Origin: Acidobacteriota bacterium
GTDB lineage: Bacteria; Acidobacteriota; Terriglobia; Bryobacterales; Bryobacteraceae
NCBI GenBank assembly: GCA_947505565.1
Contig: CANNLB010000151.1
Location: forward strand, 1-6,682
Length of the DNA stretch: 6,682 nt
Reading direction: 5' to 3'
Notes under the pieces: generated by a model
What the model was told of the DNA's origin: nothing
Seen by the model: the letters and a program-made list of their open reading frames with translations, nothing else
Databases searched by the model: none
Translations under genes and position numbers: made by a program
In this document: positions 1 to 5,407 of the stretch, one piece after another
Layout: every line of letters starts with the position of its first letter
How positions within the stretch are numbered: the first letter of the stretch is position 1

Positions 1-873
1 TTCGCTCGGCTGGCGAAGGCGGGGTATCGCCTCTTCACGATCTTTCATGTTGACGTGGTGGCGTATGTCGCGGCGATTTATGGCCGGGGCTGGGTGGCTC
101 CGGAGACGCTGGTGGGGTGGCATCGGTGGATGGGTTCGTTTTACCCGGACGTGCTGCAGTTGGTGTTTCAAAAGCAGCTCGACTGCGTGCGACATTCAGC
201 GGCCTGCATCGTGCCGTCGCCGGAGATGCGGGAGGTGATCCAGCGTTGTTATGGGCAGGCGGTACGGGTGGAAGTCCTGCCGTGGGGTACACCTCCGGCG
301 ACCCATTTGAGTGATCGAAGCCCTGCGGAGGACCGGATTACGCTGTTGACGCTTAGCCGGATCTCGCCCGAGAAGAATCAGCACGTCTTGCTAGAAGCGC
401 TGCTCCAATGGGAGCAGCAGGGGAACGTGCCGAAGCTCCGGCTGCGGCTTTGTGGGCAGCCGGCCTTCATGCAGGGCCGGGCTTATGCCGAGAAGTTGAA
501 GAATCTGGCGGGTCGGTTACGGCAGGTCGAGGTGGAGTTTCCGGGGCACGTGACGGGGCAGGCGAAGGCGGACCAGTTTGCCGAGGCTGATCTGTATGTG
601 TTTCCGTCGAGCCATGAGTCGTATGGGCTGACCTTGATGGAGGCGTTTCAAGCTGGACTGCCAGCGTTGACGTTGCATCACGCCGGGGCGAAAAGTCTGA
701 TGCGGTCGGAGTTCGGGCGGATGGCTTCGGCGGATTCGTTTCTGCCGACGCTGCAGGAGTTGGTGCGGGATCGCGGACGGCTGCGCGAGATGGGCGGGGC
801 GGCGCAGCAGTTTGCCCGGGCCAACCCATTTTCAGCTACCGTGGTGCGGTTGCGAAATCTGCTGTTGGCCTAG
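1..873 (+). CDS. Glycosyltransferase family 4-like protein, C-terminal part (5' end outside window)
   Basis: The reading frame is open from the first base and ends at TAG 871-873, giving 290 residues of a truncated gene. GTG codons at 55 and 58 are internal, because the frame continues upstream with convincing protein (GYRLFTIFHVDVVAYV), so no start is assigned. What is seen: the end of an N-terminal Rossmann domain, including VPSPEMREVIQ, where GT-B enzymes pass from the acceptor domain to the donor domain. Next comes LLTLSRISPEKNQHVLLEAL (about residues 116-135), the usual start of the GT4 C-terminal domain with the conserved Arg and Lys that contact the donor phosphates. Then ADLYVFPSSHESYGLTLMEA follows, holding the E-x7-E signature (Glu206 and Glu214) that binds the nucleotide-sugar. 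By family knowledge such enzymes transfer a sugar from an NDP-sugar to a lipid, glycan or small-molecule acceptor at the cytoplasmic side. The acceptor cannot be told. Only a dead gene follows 33 bases downstream, so the context gives no pathway. Confidence 0.87.
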   Translation, partial: FARLAKAGYRLFTIFHVDVVAYVAAIYGRGWVAPETLVGWHRWMGSFYPDVLQLVFQKQLDCVRHSAACIVPSPEMREVIQRCYGQAVRVEVLPWGTPPATHLSDRSPAEDRITLLTLSRISPEKNQHVLLEALLQWEQQGNVPKLRLRLCGQPAFMQGRAYAEKLKNLAGRLRQVEVEFPGHVTGQAKADQFAEADLYVFPSSHESYGLTLMEAFQAGLPALTLHHAGAKSLMRSEFGRMASADSFLPTLQELVRDRGRLREMGGAAQQFARANPFSATVVRLRNLLLA

Positions 874-906
874 GTAACTGTCGCGGGCCTCGCCCTATTA
901 GGAGCG

Positions 907-2601
907 ATGTCCTTTCTTTGGTAAGACCTTCGATGCGCTGCCCGGTCGCTGCGCCGGAGTCCGCCGTTCACCATGATTGCCGTCTTGTCGTTGACGCAGG
1001 GGATCGGCAAGAGATTGTGCCGGCGGCTTCCAGCGGATCGCACGATGGAGACAGCCAAGGGCGGGATCTGCTGCTGTATCCAATGTATCGGGACGTGCGC
1101 GGCAAGAACGAAACGCTCGTAGGGATGCTGGCCTTGAGTCGGAACGTACGTTTGGTGAAATAGTGTGCGGCAACTGTTTTCAGGTGTTAGGCGTGGGTGC
1201 GGCGGTGGGGCGGGTTCTGACGGCGGATGATGATCGGGCTCCGGGCGGCCATCCGGTAGCGGCGCTGGCGTTGGAATACTGGCAGAGTCGATTCAACGGC
1301 GACCCGAAGATTGTAAGCCGGAAGATTTTGGTGAACGACCTCCCAATGAATATCGTCGGCGTCAGCGCGGCGGGGTTCTCTGGTCTATCGCCGGAGCGTT
1401 TACCAAAGTCCTCTTCCCGATTGCAATGCCGAAGGAGATCAACCCGCGCGGGGGTAAATTTGGAGGAACTTCGATCGCGTTGGTTGCAGGTATTCGGCCG
1501 CCGGAAGATCGTGGTGACGAACGATCCGGTGAAGGCGAACAGGCAGGCCGTTTTCCGGCAGGTGATCGGCATGGAGATCGGCGAGAAAGAGTTTGCGACC
1601 GCTTCGAACTTTACCCGCGAGACGTCTTGGCAGATGACGATTGGGGCGACGCGGGGACGCTGCTGATATCTTTCTAACGCCTTGGGGCGTGAAGGGATTG
1701 CCGGCGATGTTTCCTTCGCAAGGCACCGATTCGGTGAACCACGGCGCGGAGCCGCACTGGCGGATCCTGGTGTTCAACTTCGCCATCACGTTCGCGGCGG
1801 GGCTGGCCTGCGGGTTGGTCCCGGCGCTGCAGGCGACGCGGCAAATCCTCGCGCTGAAGCCGAGTAGCTCCGTGTGGCTGCGCAAGGCGCTGGTGGTGAG
1901 GCAGTTGTCGCTGTCGCTGCTGCTGCTGATTGGCGCGGGACTGTTTCCGCAGAGCTTGTCGAATCTGGCGACGTTCATGATTGACCCGGGGCTTGAGCGG
2001 GTACAAGAACGAACGGGTGGAAGCGTTCTATCGGGAACTGTTTCGACTGTTGAAGGCGACGTCCGGAGTGGAATCCGCGCCGTTGGAAGTGGTGCCAGTG
2101 CTCCGCGGTGGGGAGCGGGATTCGAAGACCTGGGGCAAGAAAGTGCTCAGCAACGAGAAGATGGCGCAGTTGTACTTTTCGGGCAGGGATGCGGTGAGTG
2201 GGCATATTGGGTGGGGCGGAGATCCGGGGACGAAGACGGACATCGAGATTATCGGCGTAGTCTCGGACACGAAGTACGAGGGCTGCTCCAAGAAGGCTGC
2301 GTGTCCGATACGGCGGGTACGTTGGGACCTTGTTGCTGCCAGAGCAGCAGTTGGATGAGTCTTTGACGAATGAGCGATTGGTATCGATGTTGTCGTGGTT
2401 GTTTGGGTTGTTCACGACGGGCCTGGCGCTGATTGGGCACCGGCCTTCGCATGGCCTTGGGCGCGGAGACGGGGAACGTAGCGAGGCTCGTCATCGGGAG
2501 ATGATGACGATGGGTTGGCGATCGTGGCCTTGCTCTGGGGCTATTTGCCAGCGGCGAACGCGGCGAAGATCGACCCGGTGAGAGCGTAGCGCAGCGAGTA
2601 G
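907..2601 (+). pseudogene. Decayed ADOP-type (FtsX/MacB-like) ABC transporter permease gene
   Basis: Fragments of one permease appear in the right order in all three plus-strand frames. Frame 1 from ATG 907 reads MSFLW, a stop (TAA 922-924), then DLRCAARSLRRSP and FTMIAVLSLTQGIG, the family N-terminus and first membrane helix. Frame 3 has YPMYRDVRGKN (1077-1109). Frame 2 has GEIVCGNCFQVLGVGAAVGR and DDDRAPGGHPVAAL (1154 on). Frame 1 has KVLFPIAMPKEINP (about 1408-1449). Frame 2 has LEELRSRWLQVFGR (1460 on) and FRQVIGMEIGEKEFATAS. Frame 3 has WRILVFNFAITFAAGLACG, LVPALQATR and LSLSLLLLIGAGLF. Frame 1 has LSGYKNERVEAFYREL and GGDPGTKTDIEIIGVVSDTK. Frame 2 has DESLTNERLVSMLSWLFGLF. Frame 3 has LRMALGAETGNVARLVIGR. 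Frame 1 has ALLWGYLPAANAAKIDPVRA, TAG 2587-2589, RSE, TAG 2599-2601. Intact relatives are, from memory, roughly 800 residues or more; about 565 codons of span remain, so much is deleted, notably around the membrane helices. AGGAG at 900-904 is a possible old ribosome site. Intact homologues are thought to form macrolide-exporter-like permeases; no function is expected here. Confidence 0.93.
2488..2510 (+). repeat. Perfect 8-bp inverted repeat inside the pseudogene
   Basis: TCGTCATC (2488-2495) pairs with GATGACGA (2503-2510) across a 7-base loop. No T-run follows, so it is not a standard intrinsic terminator. It sits where the permease frame jumps from ...ARLVIGR to the final helix, that is at a probable deletion junction. 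Confidence 0.5.
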
Positions 2602-2605
2602 GGAA

Positions 2606-2611
2606 TACAAT
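2606..2611 (+). promoter_or_regulatory. Possible -10 element (TACAAT) for the LRR gene pair
   Basis: TACAAT lies 5 to 10 bases after the last stop of the dead permease and 16 bases before the GTG start of the first LRR gene. It differs from the sigma-70 -10 consensus at one position. No convincing -35 hexamer sits 16-18 bases upstream, and a transcript from here would have a leader of only about ten bases, so this is a weak call made mainly because no other candidate is visible between the pseudogene and the LRR gene. Confidence 0.25.
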
Positions 2612-2627
2612 AGCGGCAGGCATCGCC

Positions 2628-4589
2628 GTGCAAAAACTAGTTCTTTTTCTGTTGACCGCCTGCGCCATATGGGCGCAGGGAGACGACCGCATTACTGCCG
2701 AATGGGCTCTCCGCAATGGTGGCAGGGTTCGGCTGGCTGGCGCGCCTTGGCTTGTCGACGTGCAGGCGCTGCCGGTGGGCCCACTCCGTTTGGATGGCGT
2801 GGACTTGGCGGGGACGATCATCGACCACAAAGACTTGAAGCTGCTTTCGAGCTGTACGGAGCTGCGGGAGTTAATTCTGCCGGGCACGATATTCAATCCA
2901 GGGGCGGGCTCCAACCTGGACGCGAATAAAGAGCTGGCCGCGCTGAAGCCGTTGACGAAACTGGAGAAGTTCGGACTTTCATTGCATTTTCTCCAGGACA
3001 TCAATGTGCAGGACAAGGGGTTGAAGGAGTTCGCCAACTTGACCCAGATTCGCGAAATGCGAATTGCGATGGCCAAGGTGAAGGGCGACGGGCTGGCTTC
3101 GTTCGTCAATGTGGAGAAGCTCGACCTGAACAACACGCGAATGACCGACGACGGGATGAAGCAGGTGGCGGGAATGAAGAAACTGCGCTACTTGAGTCTG
3201 CGGGATACTTTTGTGACGGACGAAGGGCTGAAGCAGTTAGCGGAGTTGAAGGAGTTGGAGACGCTCGACCTGTTCGGGCTCCGGTTGACGGATCGCGGGG
3301 TGAGTTATCTGCGGGGGCTGACGAAGCTGAAGCGATTGAACATTTTGGGCTCGGCGCTGACCGACGCCGGGGTGGAGGCGCTGGAGCCGCTGAAGGAGCT
3401 GACAGAGCTGAATCTGTATCGAACGCAGATTACGAATGCGGGGTTGAGTAAACTGAAGGGCCTGAAGAATTTGACGTCGCTGGATGTCCGGTATGCGCGG
3501 GTGACAAGGAGCGGGGTGGATGAGCTGGTGGCGGCGAATCCGCGAGTCCGGGTGGAGTTTCAGGACGCCGCGCCGCAGACGGCGGATCCGAGTTTGCGGA
3601 CGGCGAAGCCGACGGCGATGACGGACGCCGCGATCGCCGGTTGGGTGGAAAAGATGGGTGGGCGGAGTTCGCTGGAGGCGGGCAAGATTCGGTCGGTGGA
3701 CTTGTCGCGGACCCCGGTGTCCGACGCGCAGCTGGCGTATTTGAGCGGGTTGACGGCGTTGACGCGGCTGCGGCTGAACACGACCGAAGTAGGCGATGGG
3801 GGGATGGTGCACGTCGGAAAAATCAAGACACTGGTCGATCTGAACCTGGGGCATACGATGGTCTCTGACACGGGCATGGCGGCCCTTTCCGGGCTCAAGG
3901 AACTGCATCGGCTGACGCTGAACCATACGCTGAGCAAGGGAAACCTGCCGACAACGATGCCGCTCGAGGAGCTGGAGATTTCGAATACACTTTTTGATGA
4001 TCGAAGCGCGGCGACGCTGGCGAAGATGCCGACGTTGCGTTCGCTGCGGCTTGCTTACACCGACATCACGGCGGCGGGGCTGGAGGCGCTGAGCTCGCTT
4101 CCGCTGCGGAAACTGGACATTCTTTCAAACGACATCGGCGATGAGGCGATGGTGTTCATCGGCAAGATGACGACGCTGGAAGAGCTATCGCTGAGCTACT
4201 GTCGGCACACGAGTAAAGGGCTGGCGGACTTGAAAGGGCTAACGAATCTTCGGGTGTTCGAATCGGTGCGCACGCGGCTGGACGACAAGGCCGTGCCGTA
4301 CCTGATGGGCTTCGCGAAGCTGCGGCGGTTGAACTTGGACTACACCGGGTTGTCGGACAAAGGCTTGGCCGCATTGCAACTTCCGGAGTTGGAAGAGTTG
4401 CGGCTGGACACGGCAGACCTGACGGACGCGGCGGTGGAGACACTGGCGAAATTCCCAAAGCTCAGGAGCGTGAATCTCTACCACACGCTGATCACTGAGG
4501 CTGGATACAACAAGCTAAAGGCAGCCAAGCCGCAGCTCGAAGTGGTGTTTGACCGGGAGTCTTCGATTCCGCGGCGGAGGAAAAGCTAA
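2628..4589 (+). CDS. Exported leucine-rich-repeat protein with two tandem cap-LRR-cap modules
   Basis: 653 residues from GTG 2628, preceded by a weak AGG at 2618-2620. This start gives a good Sec signal peptide: MQK, a hydrophobic run LVLFLLTACAIWA, then an A-x-A type cut site before QGDD. The mature protein is almost entirely LRRs with a 24-residue period of the pattern L-x-x-L-x-L-x-x-T-x-(I/V)-T-D-x-G-(L/V/M)-x-x-L. Module 1 covers about residues 26-311 with ten repeats, the first four irregular. A linker (312-353, rich in Ala, Thr and Pro at its start) leads to module 2, about 339-641 with twelve repeats. Each module begins with W-x4-G-G (W26, W339) and ends with AAxP then V/L-x-V, so they look like edge caps. 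The tail ends basic (RRRKS). LRR solenoids of this kind usually bind proteins or glycans; no enzymatic domain, lipobox or membrane anchor is seen, and the ligand is unknown. It shares a one-base start/stop overlap with the next LRR gene, so the two are probably co-translated. Confidence 0.93.
   Translation: MQKLVLFLLTACAIWAQGDDRITAEWALRNGGRVRLAGAPWLVDVQALPVGPLRLDGVDLAGTIIDHKDLKLLSSCTELRELILPGTIFNPGAGSNLDANKELAALKPLTKLEKFGLSLHFLQDINVQDKGLKEFANLTQIREMRIAMAKVKGDGLASFVNVEKLDLNNTRMTDDGMKQVAGMKKLRYLSLRDTFVTDEGLKQLAELKELETLDLFGLRLTDRGVSYLRGLTKLKRLNILGSALTDAGVEALEPLKELTELNLYRTQITNAGLSKLKGLKNLTSLDVRYARVTRSGVDELVAANPRVRVEFQDAAPQTADPSLRTAKPTAMTDAAIAGWVEKMGGRSSLEAGKIRSVDLSRTPVSDAQLAYLSGLTALTRLRLNTTEVGDGGMVHVGKIKTLVDLNLGHTMVSDTGMAALSGLKELHRLTLNHTLSKGNLPTTMPLEELEISNTLFDDRSAATLAKMPTLRSLRLAYTDITAAGLEALSSLPLRKLDILSNDIGDEAMVFIGKMTTLEELSLSYCRHTSKGLADLKGLTNLRVFESVRTRLDDKAVPYLMGFAKLRRLNLDYTGLSDKGLAALQLPELEELRLDTADLTDAAVETLAKFPKLRSVNLYHTLITEAGYNKLKAAKPQLEVVFDRESSIPRRRKS
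2775..3560 (+). repeat. LRR array of module 1 (10 repeats)
   Basis: Protein-level repeats in residues 50-311 of the first LRR protein. Six repeats are regular 24-mers beginning at residues 162, 186, 210, 234, 258 and 282. The four before them are irregular: about 29, 33, 29 and 21 residues from 50, 79, 112 and 141. The array closes with AANPRVRVEF (302-311), the C-terminal edge strand. Confidence 0.85.
3687..4550 (+). repeat. LRR array of module 2 (12 repeats)
   Basis: Protein-level repeats in residues 354-641 of the first LRR protein, starting at 354, 378, 402, 426, 446, 470, 493, 517, 541, 565, 588 and 612. Most are 24-mers. The one at 426 is only 20 residues, and those at 470 and 565 are 23, lacking one residue in the L-x-x-L-P turn (SSLPLRKL, LQLPELEEL). 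The array closes with AAKPQLEVVF (632-641). Confidence 0.87.
4576..4580 (+). promoter_or_regulatory. Strong ribosome binding site (GGAGG) inside the upstream gene
   Basis: GGAGG lies 8 bases before ATG 4589, within the last codons of the first LRR gene. Its strength and spacing fix the start of the second LRR gene and, with the TAATG overlap, indicate translational coupling by termination and reinitiation. Confidence 0.8.
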
Positions 4590-5407
4590 TGTGGGCAATG
4601 ATCCTATTGCTGGCGGCGCTGACGCCGCTCGATTGGGTAAAAGAGCTGGGCGGGACGGCGACGGCGGATGCGCAGGGGCGGATCGTCTCGCTCGATTTGA
4701 GCCGGACCTGGGTGAATGATTCAGACCTGCAACGGGTGGGTACCTTCACAGAGCTGCGGAGCTTGGACCTTTCGCACACGCGGGTGACGGACCTGGGTTT
4801 TGTGCACTTGAAAAAGCTACGGAACGTAACGTCCATGAACCTGTACTATGCCGAACTGGTGGGCGATGGCTCGTGCGCGGTGATGAAGCTCTGGCCGAAG
4901 TTAGAGACGCTGAACATGCGCGGCACGAAGGTGACGGACACGGGTGTAGCTCATCTGGCCGGGCATCCGGCAATGGCTTCGATCGACGTGGGCTTCGCGC
5001 TTTTTACGGATAACGGTGTGGAGTATCTGGCGTCCATGCCGAAGCTGCGGCACATTGCCTATGGCGGCAACAAGATGACCGACGTAGGATTGAGCCCGCT
5101 GAAGTTGATTTCCACTCTACGCGAGCTCGACTTGGGCGGGCAGCAACGGACGGACTCGGGTTTGTGGCAGGTGACGATTACGGACCGAGGGCTGGAACTT
5201 TTGGGGACGATGAAGGAGTTGGAACTGCTGGATCTGCGGAACGCGAAGATTACCGATGCAGGCATCGACCAGCTTTTCGGATTGCAGCGACTGAAACACT
5301 TGAACGTGACAAACACGCTGTTGACCGATGCCGGGGTGGCCAAGTTGAAGGCTGCGCTGCCCAACGTTCGGATCGAGGCGGGGAAGTTTGAAACCGTAAA
5401 ACGTTAG
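4589..5407 (+). CDS. Leucine-rich-repeat protein, single cap-LRR-cap module
   Basis: 272 residues from ATG 4589 to TAG 5405-5407. The start overlaps the previous TAA by one base and has GGAGG 8 bases upstream. The first 14 residues (MWAMILLLAALTPL) are hydrophobic and may be a short export signal, but they lack a basic N-region, so export is less certain than for the neighbour. W16-x4-G21-G22 repeats the cap seen twice in the first LRR protein. Nine LRRs follow from residue 32, starting at 32, 56, 80, 105, 129, 153, 177, 211 and 235. All are 24-25 residues except 177-210, which is 34 long and contains GGQQRTDSGLWQVTITDRGL, in effect a second T-D-x-G-L turn squeezed into one repeat. The chain closes with AALPNVRIEA and a short tail. 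The shared caps suggest it arose by duplication of a module of its neighbour or the reverse. Likely role is binding of an unknown partner; it could pair with the larger protein, but that is inference. Confidence 0.9.
   Translation: MWAMILLLAALTPLDWVKELGGTATADAQGRIVSLDLSRTWVNDSDLQRVGTFTELRSLDLSHTRVTDLGFVHLKKLRNVTSMNLYYAELVGDGSCAVMKLWPKLETLNMRGTKVTDTGVAHLAGHPAMASIDVGFALFTDNGVEYLASMPKLRHIAYGGNKMTDVGLSPLKLISTLRELDLGGQQRTDSGLWQVTITDRGLELLGTMKELELLDLRNAKITDAGIDQLFGLQRLKHLNVTNTLLTDAGVAKLKAALPNVRIEAGKFETVKR
4682..5380 (+). repeat. LRR array of the second LRR protein (9 repeats)
   Basis: Protein-level repeats in residues 32-264 with a 24-residue period, for example LETLNMRGTKVTDTGVAHLA (from residue 105) and LELLDLRNAKITDAGIDQLF (from 211). 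One repeat (177-210) carries a ten-residue insertion. The C-terminal edge is AALPNVRIEA. Confidence 0.86.

Noticed and set aside
885..895. Small hairpin (GGGC-CTC-GCCC) after the glycosyltransferase stop
   Set aside because: The stem is only four pairs and no T-run follows, so a terminator is not supported.
1163..1666. Apparent 167-residue gene starting GTG 1163
   Set aside because: The 'start' is an internal Val codon of GEIVCGN, and the product is only the middle piece of the permease fossil, with other pieces of the same protein in other frames on both sides.
1439..1978. Minus-strand open frame (179 codons) over the pseudogene
   Set aside because: The other strand carries recognisable permease words throughout. 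The antisense product is low complexity and shows no family features.
1641..2366. Apparent 241-residue gene with membrane segments
   Set aside because: Only the part up to about 1989 matches the permease (WRILVFNFAITF..., LLLLIGAGLF). Past that point the true continuation is in frame 1, so the rest is an out-of-frame shadow.
2249..3136. Long minus-strand open frame (295 codons)
   Set aside because: It runs antisense over both the permease fossil and the signal peptide and first repeats of the LRR gene. The product is Ser/Arg/Pro-rich without domains, as expected from the high-GC complement of the + genes.
2775..5380. Regular spacing of similar DNA words that could suggest a CRISPR or satellite array
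   Set aside because: The period is 72 bases and reflects 24-residue protein LRRs in an open reading frame. The DNA copies are diverged and there are no unique spacers.
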